NCBI GenBank assembly: GCA_030762895.1
Contig: CM061063.1
Span: forward strand, 52,407,196-52,471,195
Reading direction: 5' to 3'
Source of the DNA: Sophora flavescens
Taxonomy: Eukaryota; Streptophyta; Magnoliopsida; Fabales; Fabaceae
Length of the DNA: 64,000 bases
The notes below the pieces were generated by a model. That model had not been told where the DNA came from, made no database searches, and saw only the letters and a list, made by a program, of their open reading frames with translations. This document shows, one piece after another, positions 35,081-47,500 of this stretch. Each line of letters opens with the position of its first letter. Position 1 is the stretch's first letter. Made by a program: the position numbers and the translations under genes.

Positions 35081-35950
35081 CAAAAATCAAATATTTTCCA
35101 GTAAAAAAATTGAATCAGATATTTTTAATAATGTGACAATTTATGATTGATTGGTGGTGTAAAAAATCTTTATCGACAATACATACCAATTATCTTAAAA
35201 ATCACACATAAAATAATTTATAAATTGATTAATACTATAATTTTTTTATAATAACAATATATCAAAATTTAACTTATTAAACTCATCAATTTAACTATAC
35301 ATTTTAAGTAATCAGTATCCGATCATCATCGAAAAGACCAAAAATAGAAGCATTTAGCTCATAATAAAAGGATCAAACTTTTCTACAGTGCGTTTGCGAG
35401 AAAATAAAGATACTTCCTTAAATATTTAAACACGAGAGGATAAACTCTTAACATAATATAGACAAAATAGACAAAATCCAATCCAATTAAATATTCAACA
35501 TGCCTACTAAAATTTTTCTTTCTTATCCCATATGGGATTATACGGGTCCTCACTCCTCAGTGGACCATTCAATGACTCGATTATTTGTCTCTATCCCTTT
35601 TCTTTCCCCAATCCAATCCCCCCTTAATAATGCATAGACACCTTCCCATGCCTTGTTGCCTTTTCACAAAGTCGTAGTAATAACCAAACCCTCCTCAATC
35701 CTCTACCCTCTCTCTGTCTCTCAAGTTTCCATTATAGGCAGATACATCGTATTCACGTGGGTCTGCATACCCCGACAAAAGCCTAACCGCACCCATTAAT
35801 AGATAGCAAACCCTTGTACTGTAACACACCCATAAAAAAACCCTCTTTCAAGTGTTTCTCAACCCAATTACCACCAGACCTCAAAAAACCTTTCCTTTTT
35901 CAATTTCCCTTAAAAAAAAGAAGGTTGGAATTATAATTGCCTTACCGGAG
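35081..35950. promoter_or_regulatory. Upstream region of the MAX2-type gene
   Basis: AT-rich to about 35500, then pyrimidine-rich (tctctctgtctctcaag near 35710), consistent with a core promoter and 5' leader. A possible TATA-like word (cataaaaaaa) lies at 35831. There is no upstream ATG in the frame of the gene between 35852 and 35950. Confidence 0.4.
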
Positions 35951-38101
35951 ATGGCCGGAACTAACGACGGAACCACCATCAGCAACCTGCCGGAGGAGAT
36001 CCTCGCGAATGTGTTCTCCGCCGTGTCCGACACCCGGACGCGGAACTCCCTCTCCTTGGTGTCCCGGAGCTTCCGCCGCCTTGAGCGCAAGACGCGCACC
36101 TCCCTCACGCTCCGTGGCAACGCGCGTGACCTTCACCGCCTTCCAACCTCCTTCAGCCACGTCACCCACCTCGACCTCTCCCTCCTCTCCCCGTGGGGGC
36201 ACGCGCTCTTCTGCAACTCGTCCACAACCGCCACCGCCGATCCCCGCCTCCTCGCGCTCCGCCTCCGCGACGCCTTCCCGCGCGTGACCTCACTCTCAGT
36301 CTACGCGCGAAATCCGATCACGCTCCACCTCCTCCTCCAATCCCCGTGGCCGGACCTCCGCAACGTCAAGCTCGTCCGGTGGCACCAGCGCCCGCCGGCG
36401 GTGACGCCGGGATCCGACTTCTCCGCCTTGTTCTCCCACTGCCGATCGCTCTCATCACTGGACCTCTCAAGCTTCTACCACTGGCCGGAGGACCTCCCGC
36501 CGGTACTAGCCGCCAACCCCGCCGCCGCCGCCTCGCTCCGCCGCCTCAACCTACTGACGACGTCGTTCACCGAAGGCTTCAAATCGCACGAAATCCAATC
36601 CATCACATCTTGTTGCCCTAACCTGGAGCACCTCCTAGTGGCTTGCACCTTCGATCCAAGGTACCTTGGTTACGTTGGCGATGAAACGCTACTTGTTATT
36701 CCTTCAAGATGCCCTAAGCTCACACTTCTTCACCTGGTCGATGCGTCGTCATTTTTGAACCGGAGGGATGTGGAAGGGTTCGATGGTGAGGACGCTAGGG
36801 TTAGCCGCGCAACGCTGGTGGCGTTGTTCTCGGGGCTTCCCCTTTTGGAGGAGCTGGTGCTAGATGTTTGTAAAAATGTCAGAGAGAGTAGCTTTGCGTT
36901 GGAGGTGTTGAGTTCCAAGTGCCCCAAGTTGAGGGTTCTAAAATTGGGCCAATTTCACAGTATTTGCTTGGCAATTTGGTCGCAGCTTGATGGGGTTGCA
37001 CTTTGCCAAGGGCTACAGTCCTTATCTGTTAAGAATTGTGCTGACCTTGATGACATGCGGTTGATTGAGATTGCAAAAGGGTGTTCCAGGTTGGTTAGGT
37101 TTGAACTTCATGGGTGTGAGCATGTTACTGAGAAAGGGTTGGGGACTATGGCTAGTTTGCTAAGTAAGACACTCATTGATGTCAAGGTTTCTTGCTGTGT
37201 GAACCTTGACACTGCAGCGTGTCTGAGAGCTTTGGAGCGCATTCGGAACCGGATTGAGCGGCTTCATGTGGATTGTGTGTGGAATGGGTTGAAGGAAAGT
37301 GATAACGTGGGACAGGGTTTTCTCAATTTTGATCTCAGTGGTGTGGATGAAATGTATTCTTTGGATGTCAATGGTGCTGAGTTTGTGGAGGCTATGGAAT
37401 GCGAGGATACAAGCAAAAAGAAGAGACAGAGATGTACGTATGAATTGGAAGTTGATGATTGCTCGGTGCAAAGCAATGGCAGTGGTTACTGTTGCAAGAG
37501 CTGGGATAGGCTTAAGTATCTTTCTCTTTGGATCGGGGTTGGTGATCTGTTGACTCCGTTGCCTGTGGCGGGGCTGGAGGATTGCCCCAATCTGGAGGAG
37601 ATTCGAATAAAGGTTGAAGGAGATTGCAGAGGGCAGCCAAAACCAGCCGTGCGCGAATTTGGTCTGAGTATTCTGGCTTGTTATCCTCAGCTATCAAAGA
37701 TGCAGCTGGATTGTGGTGATACAAGAGGTTATGCACTCACCGCACCTTCAGGGCAGATGGACTTGAGTCTTTGGGAGAGGTTCTTCCTGAATGGGATTGG
37801 CAGTTTGAGTCTGAATGAACTTGATTACTGGCCACCACAAGATGAGGATATGAACCAGAGGAGTTTGTCGCTTCCTGCTGCTGGCTTGCTACAAGAATGC
37901 TATACTCTGAGGAAACTTTTCATTCATGGGACGGCTCATGAACATTTTATGAACTTCTTCCTGAAGATACCGAACTTAAGGGATGTGCAGCTAAGGGAGG
38001 ATTATTATCCAGCACCAGAGAATGACACGAGCACAGAGATGAGGGTAGGTTCTTGCAGCCGCTTTGAAGATGCTTTGAATAGGCGTCAAATCGATGATTG
38101 A
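35951..38101 (+). CDS. MAX2: F-box/LRR protein of the MAX2/D3/RMS4 family
   Basis: A single exon encodes 716 residues from ATG 35951 to TGA 38099-38101. Known role: substrate receptor of an SCF ubiquitin ligase that, with D14 or KAI2, marks SMXL/D53 repressors for degradation in strigolactone and karrikin signalling, in the nucleus. Seen: an N-terminal F-box (about residues 8-50; NLPEEILANVF, SLVSRSF), then leucine-rich repeats throughout (LDLSLLS, LRRLNLLTTS, CPNLEHLLVACTF, LQSLSVKNCADLDD). A variable acidic/basic insert follows near 470-510. The family C-terminal helix ends GSCSRFEDALNRRQIDD. Length and lack of introns match known members (about 690-710). The first third is markedly GC-rich, the rest less so. 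I see no disruption. It lies tail to tail with the kinase gene, 460 bp apart. Soybean has two copies, and I cannot tell which one this is. Confidence 0.95.
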   Translation: MAGTNDGTTISNLPEEILANVFSAVSDTRTRNSLSLVSRSFRRLERKTRTSLTLRGNARDLHRLPTSFSHVTHLDLSLLSPWGHALFCNSSTTATADPRLLALRLRDAFPRVTSLSVYARNPITLHLLLQSPWPDLRNVKLVRWHQRPPAVTPGSDFSALFSHCRSLSSLDLSSFYHWPEDLPPVLAANPAAAASLRRLNLLTTSFTEGFKSHEIQSITSCCPNLEHLLVACTFDPRYLGYVGDETLLVIPSRCPKLTLLHLVDASSFLNRRDVEGFDGEDARVSRATLVALFSGLPLLEELVLDVCKNVRESSFALEVLSSKCPKLRVLKLGQFHSICLAIWSQLDGVALCQGLQSLSVKNCADLDDMRLIEIAKGCSRLVRFELHGCEHVTEKGLGTMASLLSKTLIDVKVSCCVNLDTAACLRALERIRNRIERLHVDCVWNGLKESDNVGQGFLNFDLSGVDEMYSLDVNGAEFVEAMECEDTSKKKRQRCTYELEVDDCSVQSNGSGYCCKSWDRLKYLSLWIGVGDLLTPLPVAGLEDCPNLEEIRIKVEGDCRGQPKPAVREFGLSILACYPQLSKMQLDCGDTRGYALTAPSGQMDLSLWERFFLNGIGSLSLNELDYWPPQDEDMNQRSLSLPAAGLLQECYTLRKLFIHGTAHEHFMNFFLKIPNLRDVQLREDYYPAPENDTSTEMRVGSCSRFEDALNRRQIDD

Positions 38102-38561
38102 ACAGCAATGAGTGTTCATTCACTGACCATGGAAATGATTGGAAGCTATAACCCCCGAGGGAAAAAAGAGATTGTTCTTTTAAGGGTAGAGTTTATTACT
38201 AAGCATGTCACGTCTTTAGCTTCCCTTTCTATCTATCCTGTAACAATGGAACCCATGTCCCATTTTTGGGTCAGGAATAAATTTCTCTATTTTAGGCCTA
38301 GAAATAGATTTGTTATTCTCATTGCGCAGAGGAGATTTAAGAGATACGGATAGAAACTAACTTTCATCCATTGCCCCGAAAAAGAGACGAGTTTGCAGCA
38401 CAGGTGTAAGACAGAATTCACCGATGCATCATGCATGTTTACATGTTTCAACATGTTTTCATAAAAAGAACAAAATTCATAAAGTTTACAACATCGGCCG
38501 ATAACACAATGTAATAACAACTCTACGCAAAGTTCACTATGTACAAAAGATGAACACTGCA
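38102..38561. terminator. Shared 3' region between convergent MAX2-type and Raf-like genes
   Basis: The two genes converge, their stop codons 460 bp apart. AATAAA-like words on the plus strand (aataaa 38275-38280) and on the minus strand (ttttat near 38460) may serve as polyadenylation signals. Open frames seen here are shadows. Confidence 0.5.
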
Positions 38562-41500
38562 TCAGCACATTGAGTACTCGATGTCCACCAAGCGAGAGAG
38601 GATCTCCTCGCAACTTGGTCGCTCATGTGGTTCTGCCCAACACTCTGCACACGAAAAACAAGGAAATAAAGAGTTAAACTAGATGGGATCATAATTCTGC
38701 CATCAATATATCAATGTATGATAAAAAGAAAGGCCTTGAAAAAATGGCATGAATATATTGTCTAGTGCAGATACCTGAAATCAGCCTGCCCACCGGGCCT
38801 TCAGGAATCTCCAATCGGGAACCCTCATTAGCAACGGCATAAACAACCTAATCAGCAGAAAAAAATGAATGTATTAACATAAATCCTTACAACTTCAGGA
38901 CTCAAAAAGAAAGTTCTCAGTAACGGAAATAGAAATCATGGAAGATGAACAAGTCATCTGTCAAAGATACCCTCTCTGGCGGTACGCCTTCCCATGGCCT
39001 ACTCAAGGTGCAGAGTTCCCACATTATCACCCCCAAGCTAAAGATATCACATTTTTCAGTGAATGGTTCATTTCGAATAAGCTCAGGAGCCATCCATTCT
39101 GGAGTTCCAGCAGACGAAGAATCTCTCATGGGTGTATCTGTGATTATTCTCGAAAGTCCAAAATCACAGATTTTCACCGTCCAATGCTTGTCCACAAGAC
39201 AATTTGCACTTTTCACGTCACGGTGAATAACCTTCATTCGATGTATGTGCATCAAGCCCCTACACACCACCAAGGTGTTATCGTCAATGTACAGATCAAA
39301 TGTAATGTTTTCCAACATGAACGCTTAAAATGAGATAATCCACAAAATTGAAAATAGTCTTACAGAACAAAAAAATTCACTAATAAATTTGACTGCAACG
39401 CAAGGTCATCTGGTACTTCATAATAAATCTTGTGGTAATAAATCAATGAAGTTCAGAACTTTTGACGAGTTGTATATTCCATTTATCATTCAACGAGGAA
39501 AGAATGAGTCAAACATTTTATTTGGCTAATTACTATGGTAGGATCCGTCTGAGTGTGTGTTTTGAAAACAGACAAACAACACATATTTTTCATGTGAACA
39601 TGAATGAACAATGCAATTTATACGACTTATTGGAAAATAATGGAGAACTAATCATTGTGTTTAACGGAGGTTCTGAAAGGCGTCAATAATCAGAATACTG
39701 ACCTGCATATGTCACGCAACATCTTAAGTCTTTTCCGCCAGCTGAGCTTCTTCTTTTGACCGCTCAAATGAATCAAGTAGTACAAGGATCCCATCTCCAT
39801 ATATTCAGTAACCATTGACAAATGTGGAGGCTTTGTGCATGCACCAAGAAATAAGATGACTGCATAAAATTTAAAAACTTGATAACTAACAGGTGAGCTC
39901 AAAGGAAATATGCTACATGAGATATTCTTACAACATATATGTACAATATGATCGTCTTTATTTTGAGCAAAAAAGATTTTGATAAAATGATTATTCCAGT
40001 ATCATAATATATTTTTTATATAAAAAAAAGGTTGATTTGCATCAATTACCATAACTAGAAAACAAAATGTACAATTTACAAGATCAATTAGTGAAAAGCC
40101 ATAATTATAAAAATAGCTAGTTAGGATGTTTGAGTACCATTAGGATGTCGGAGCCGGCTGGGGAAAACAAAAACATATACAAAAAACAAAAGTCAGCAAA
40201 TGTTGAATGTAACAAAGAATTGCTGATAAACAGCAAATCAACACAAAATACCTGAGAATGGTTATCTCATTGCAGAAATCTTCCATGTTTTCCGCAGTTA
40301 AATCTTGTTCCAGAAAAACCTTGATTGCAACATCTGTGCCATTCCATATGCCACGGAAAACTTCTGCAAAGAACCCTGGAAAAGAATACAGCAATCAAGT
40401 TCCATAAATTATACAAAGTGAAGTTTTTTCCATGGCAGTTCAAATCATGAATTCAAAGTGATAGTTTCTGAATCGTAAACGGTATCATATAGTTCGAATT
40501 ATTAGCTCAAATATTGAGCAAATACAAGTTCAATGACAATAGCATGATATCTAATTTCATAATTTTATATTTTTCCACAAATGCAGCGACATAAACTCCA
40601 AATCCTTTCTTTATGAATTCCAGAAGTTCAAATTTTTTTCCTTACTAAATTTGATTAAGTTTCTGCTTCCTAAATTACTAACAAGTTAGATTTCTTTACT
40701 AATTCATTAATTATTTTATTTCTTTCCACTGTCCTAATGCACACTACTTCCTTGACTGAAACTTACATACAGTGCTTCATTTTCTTCTCATTTTCCTTTT
40801 CATCATTCATCCCTTAAATGCGATCCAGACTCCAAAGCAACCCCAAGCCTTGAAATTGATGCCACCAGAAAAGAGGGGGTGAAATGAATTATCCATTTTT
40901 TTCAAGTGGAAGAAGTTGATTTTAGTACTAAAAGCTTCTCAGAGATCACTTTCTTCAATTAAAAAACAATAGAAAGACAAGGGAATTTCCAATTGGCTGT
41001 GACAGATCTGTCACAATCAAACACATGCATAGGAATCAACATCGTAGAATCAAGTGATTCAGCCAGAAAAAGTGATTCACAATCAATTCAACAATTCAAT
41101 CATCACTCTTAACCTTGTACACAATTTGGATCATATGCCATATGAATAACACTGAATCGCACCGTTAAAATCATAAATCGTACAATTTCAGTAACTATCG
41201 AGAGGCAAAACTTACCAATCCCAACACGAGTTCCAACAGTCAATTCTGAGAAGTCAATATTCCATTCTTCAAATGGTAACAACGGTTTATTATTGAACAT
41301 TGGTAATTCAAGGACTTTATTCCAAGTTGACTCCAGTTCATCATTCACTCCATCTCCTGATGGCCCGCTTCTCTCAGACGCCTGCCCTCTATAATCATGT
41401 GGTGAAGAGGGTAATGACATTGCCTTCTGTGAAGTTATGTGGTCCCGACGAAGAGAATATAAGGGAGACCTTTCAATGTGACCATCAGGATGAAAATTTG

Positions 41501-44500
41501 ACACCTGTGATACAGCAGACTGGGAATTACGTGTCAGACTCGGAAGATATTTAAACTAAACTGAATAAGTAAATACTCCCCAACTCCCTTGATGAGCCCC
41601 ATGTTTTAAAACAGAAGCCAATCCATTTTTTAATATATTTATATAAAGTCACACATTAATACTCCAATCATCTACTCCAAAATCATTACAGAATAAAGAT
41701 TCTATTCATAATTATTGTAAAATAAAGTATATACTATAATCATAATCATCAATAAATTAACAAGTTGTATTAGAATAACTGGACCTAACCCCACCTCAAA
41801 ATCTAACTCATTGAGGGAAGGTTGTCCAAGTCAATATAAATGGTTTTTTACTCAAATAGTCAACCAATGTGGGACTTTTAACACTTCACACACACCTCAT
41901 GCTTAGGATTGAACATCTTGAGCGTGAAGTTTGTAAGACTCAACATCTACATGTGACCCGACATAGGAATAGGCTCTGATACCAAATTAGAATAATTCAA
42001 GGATCATATTCTTAACTGATGTGGGACTTTAACACTTTCTTTTTTATTTTATTTTTTAAAAAGAAACAGCCTGATGAATTATGACAGCATATTGCTCTCT
42101 TTTGATTGCATGATGCAATCAAACCTTAGCTGTAATGCATAGGAGATACTGAAAGATGTGCAGGCAGAGAAAGAAGGTTAAAATATTAGCAAACTCCACT
42201 GTTTGCCAAAACAATGTGGACATACATTTTTCTGAAGATCTGCACCACTAGTTTGATCATTTGGAGAATAGGACATTGAACTATCATCCCCTTGTTCTCT
42301 CAAAAGACGATTTTGTTTCAGTGTTTCATTCATCGCCCGTACAGCCCTACAGAGATTAGTTCCTGAGTTATCACGGTATTAAGACAACTTACAAATCAGC
42401 ATCAGCATCAGCACATATACAATATAATACACATTTAATTAAAATAACTGATGCTTATGCAAGGTGAAAACTGGAAATAAAGGACCATTAATTCACATGA
42501 TCAAAGTACAAACACAATCGTGCATTCTTTGTATTAGTTAATTAGTACAAAGCAGGAACAAATTAGAACAGTCAAGCCTCTAACAATCTATCAGGTTAGT
42601 TCATTCTGAAATTGAGTTATAATACAAATAAATGTTAATTGATAAACGATACTGACCTAAAGTTTTTGTTTTGCATAGAAGAGACAAAGGAAAAGAGTGC
42701 GAGGCACAGGGATGAGGAATTCTCATAAAACGGGGGAAAGAGAGGGAAAGAACACAGCTAATATATTTTTACATCAGATAAAAGAACCCCTATAAAAATC
42801 CAATAGCCTACCCACCACAAAGCTCTACCCCCCCAGCACACGTCCTTCAACAGGAAACAATGCCTTCTCTAATAAAAGATGAGGCGGTAAATATCTACAA
42901 ATATAAAAATTCATGCACTACACTAGGCCAAACAAACAATTTGTCCAGTCCCTCATTCCTTATTTTCTACTGTCTCATAGTTATTTTTTGAATCAAGTGC
43001 TGGACAAATATTTTTGTGTTGTCCCATCCCTCATTTTTTAGCGAATCAAACACACCTTAAGTGTACAAGCCAAAGCTCACTGACACTTGGACTAATAACC
43101 CTAAAATCTTTGAATACCCCATCAAGCTTAAGCTTACTAAACTTAACCATGTTCCAAGTAGCAAATCCATAAACGGAAAACAAAGAACACTGGCCCATCT
43201 CTGCACAGAACTTAGGCAACTAGTACTCCACCTAAATCACAAATCCTGGTGATGTCCTTGGCTGATAGCCCATAGTTGCCAAAGCAAATGAGATAGTTTC
43301 TGAAGTCCCCAACCTTTCTCCTCAGTGGCCCTCTCGACCTCCAACCCAATCTCCAAAACAGAGTTGAGCATCATACCACCCAGCAGAGCGAATGGGTTTA
43401 TTACTAGGGTCCAAATTCTCTAACTTAAATGTCCACAATGAAAAGAGCAGCCTCCAAATAGGCAAACTACATATGAGATGAAGAGAAGCAGAAGCTCGTT
43501 CAACAGAAGAAGTAAAGCAACAGCCCACCTGAATCCTCCAAATGCCTGAATAAACAACAGACACAGAGAAGAAAAGCACCAGACAAACCTGAATAACAAC
43601 CAAAAATACCAAAAGAGAGCCAGAACAAGTAGTATGGCAACATCTCAGTCAAACACGTGAAAAAGCTACACACCCCAAATCACCTCCCAGTCTGCAACAC
43701 CCCAGATCACACTCACTTGGCATAATAAAAAACCAAGAAATCCGGAAACATGATGAAAAACAGAATCTGAAAAAGAGCAGAAGAAAACCGATCTGGAACG
43801 GAGTTTCTGGAAAAATCGCCGGAGACATCACCAGAGCCCCCATTGACCAGTGACCCCCCTTCTGGTAGTTGTGTCAATCTTTGTCTGCACTGGAAAAGAT
43901 CATGGCCAGCCACGGTGTACACAAAAAGAGGTGCAACACAATACCACCAAAACATAGAGCTGTTATCACTGCCGACCACCACTCCACTCGCCAAGCATCT
44001 TCCTGCACCGGCAGACCACAGCTGGCCAGTTTTCACCAGCAACTACCCATGGGTCGCCTGAAGATTCAAACAGCAGCACTCTCCTTGCTGCCCAAAACAA
44101 GAGACTTTGGGTTTGAGGTTTTTTTTTAATAGTTCCATAGAAGTGAAAACAAAGGAAAGATAACAACCTGTTTAGTTTGAGAAAACATTTTTTGTTTTCA
44201 TTAATAATTGCAAAATTGTCCCTTGATTTCCTTTTTTTTCCTTATTTTCAAGATTTGGAATGGAAACGGTGAGAACTTACAATTCTTTGAAAACAGAAAA
44301 AAGAATAAAACAAGCTGGCATTTTTGCAATTATTAATGAAAATAGAAAATGTTTTCTTTAACCAAACACACCCTAAGGTGGAGATAAACAACTAGGGGAG
44401 AATATACAAAAGAGTTCAATGGAACCCAACACAGCAGAAAAGGCAAACTCATTCAAGGTGGATAGTACTACTTTGATACCATGTTGTAAATTATAGGGTT

Positions 44501-47500
44501 AGGGAAGAAGAAAAGATAGAAAACCACGACAATTCCATAACCTAGCAGTCCTATTTATACTAATACTCAGGTATACAAGCCCAAGCCACTAACAATAAGA
44601 CTAATAACTGTAGTCTCTTGTAACAGAAATGAATCACGTGAATTGTGAAAAAGAAAAAAGACTTAAAAATCAAAAATAGACAACTCAGTCAAACATTCGA
44701 AGCAGAAAACAAAATGAATCAACAAATATGTTTATTGAACACATGGTATAAGTGTGTGTTTGCATTAGCTTATCTTGCTTTCAGAAAAAGCTTATAATCC
44801 AAACCAAACATGCAATAAACAAATAACGTGGATCTGCACCAAAGACGGCACACTTGGCAAGTAAAAATCCAGAAGCATAACAGACCAACAATCAACCTTA
44901 CGATGTCATCACCAATCTCCGGTGTAATGCTGAAGCTTCTTCTTCGTAACCTATGAGCTTCTGACGAGGAAGCACCATCTGACTTATAGCTGGATCTGAA
45001 AAATAAGCAAATTCATCGATTGGTTAATGTGAGGAATAAAACACTTCTATGACGGTACATAACTACATGAAATGATTAATGAACATATACCCCACAAGTA
45101 ACATCAATCCATACTAACATGTTTATACGTACTAAGTAGAGAAGGAAATAATCTCCACGGCACCTAGTCCACTGCACCACCTAGAGTGATGCTAATGTTT
45201 CATTTTTTTTGCTATTTACTAATTTATTTAGTTAAGTCTTGTCCATTTGCGGTGGAAGGTCATCAGGTGAAATCCAACTAAACAGTATCTATGCTTTTAT
45301 CAAAACTTGAACTGACACCGAATGCCAAGTTATTAAGATCTGAGTTAAAAAATGTTTCAATGATTGCAACATCATTAAGTCTAGAACCCATAAAAGTCAA
45401 GTACACGATCTGATAAATTGTTTCATACATACAATAAATGGAAGTGAAAAACATGACAGAACAACCCAAACTTGAATAGAGAGAAATTGGAGAGTTAAGG
45501 AGCGACGGATGTTCATTCAGTAAATAAGGAAAACAATAAAAACCAAAAATGAAGTGAAAAACAGAGTAGCAAGCAACAAATCACAGTTGAACCAAATATA
45601 GAGGTCCCGCAAAGACAAAAACCTTGATGTAGCTTGGTCATCAGTAAAATCTCTAAAAGTTGACCGATCCCCACCGAGCATGGACCGTCCACGTGCTTTA
45701 AATGATGGATGTTCTGGACTGCAAAACCAGAAATATAAAAAACCAAAGAATGAGCATAAATTATTAATATTCTGAAGTATTTTAGTATGTAGAATATGGA
45801 GATCAATTACCCTACCAACTAAATTCATACAACAATTATACATAAACGATAAACCAATTAGAAAGACGAATTTGGCATCGATATATGATGTGTGGGTGCA
45901 TCACTTTTACAACAACAGAGAAGCTCGCTTTCACCAATTGAAAGCATGGTGAACAAAAGTACAAAAAAAAGATATATAGATACACAGGTGCATAAAAATG
46001 CACACCACATTGGAAGACTTGATGATACACTTAAACCATGAACAATTTCTAGCAGAACATTATATTCTCGGATCCAACCATTAAGTGATCAAAGATTATG
46101 AAGTTAATCAGATGCTGAATTTTAGATAAATTAGATATTAATAAAATTAATAAAATTAAATAGTATATATTTGAAGACCACATGGTATAATTATCTTACA
46201 AGTATAATTCCAACAATTCATGTAAGATATACTGGTCGGCATATTACAGAGGCCTCTAATAAAAGCTTCAGCGAATAAGACATGCAAAGTAGGTAAATAG
46301 AATATTCCATCCTAAAATTAACATATCTGCCATTAAAAATAAATAAAAATATAAAACATCATTATTGATTCAAATTTTGGAGATATGATTGGTTTCACTC
46401 ATAATAGCATTATTAAACACTACTTTGCTCCTCATAAAATTGCACCATGCGAACTGAAATTTCATTCTCAGTTTCATCATTGCAATTCTGACAAGAATTT
46501 TTTTTCTCTAATCATTGTTTACAAGTGTTACCAGAGTGTTGTCTTAGTTCTGTCATCTTGTGCCAGATCCTAAATATCAAGGTCAAAATTACATGCATTA
46601 CTTTCGAAAGTCAGAATAGTCTACAAACGCTATAGTAACCAAACTCCCACCTTCTGAAGACAAGTAGATTTACCTCTAAATAGTCTTATCAGAAATAACC
46701 ATTTGCAGTTTGCCATTTATCATCAATTCATCATGTTCTCCTTTTACCATTCTCTCTGTCAGGGACCAGACCAACTGACCAAGTATGTCTTCATGTAAAG
46801 AATGTTTATGTATACAAGACTGATTCCCATTTTAATACAAAAATTGTGATAGAGCAATAACAAATTTTACAAATACAGACCAGGAGCATTATTTTTGTGA
46901 AAAAGTTAAAAGTGAGAAAAATCCAACATCTGGAAAGAGTATTCACTAATGAGTGCGGCTAATTAATTATCAGATTGGGTATATGATAATTCCATAGTAC
47001 ACTTCTTCATACTTGCAACTACAGGATTGTTTCCCTTGCCAACAATATTATAAAATGCAGGTGCAGCATCAAGCGAGTCGAGAAAATACTCATAATGACA
47101 TCCATCCAAGTAAAATTAAAGTCTTCTTCTAAGTCTAACAAATCAAACAAGAGAGGCTTCTAAGCAGCATGATCAACAAAAAGTAACTAAAACCAAGATT
47201 ATGGATAAAATCACAAAATCAATAATTTGTTCGGAACATTACATGTATAATCATAGTCTCATATCAATCTAAAAACACAAGGGTGTGATGCATAACCTTG
47301 AACTAGCAGTCCTCTGTTCAGCAATGACCTTTCTCCGACTACGCCGACCAGATGCAGTTGCAATATCGGGTTCACTATGAGACAAACTGAGGGAATTGAC
47401 AAAATCATTCAACAAGAAATGGTTGGTACTACATCTTTTAAGAAATTTTAGTTAAACAAAAAAAAACTTCACTATTTTTTGTTTTAAAAAAAAGGTGATC

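Noticed and set aside
35937..36621. ORFs overlapping the 5' part of MAX2
   Set aside because: Shadows of the GC-rich coding frame; low-complexity arginine/proline products.
37160..37476. Minus-strand ORFs within MAX2
   Set aside because: Antisense shadows of a confident coding exon.
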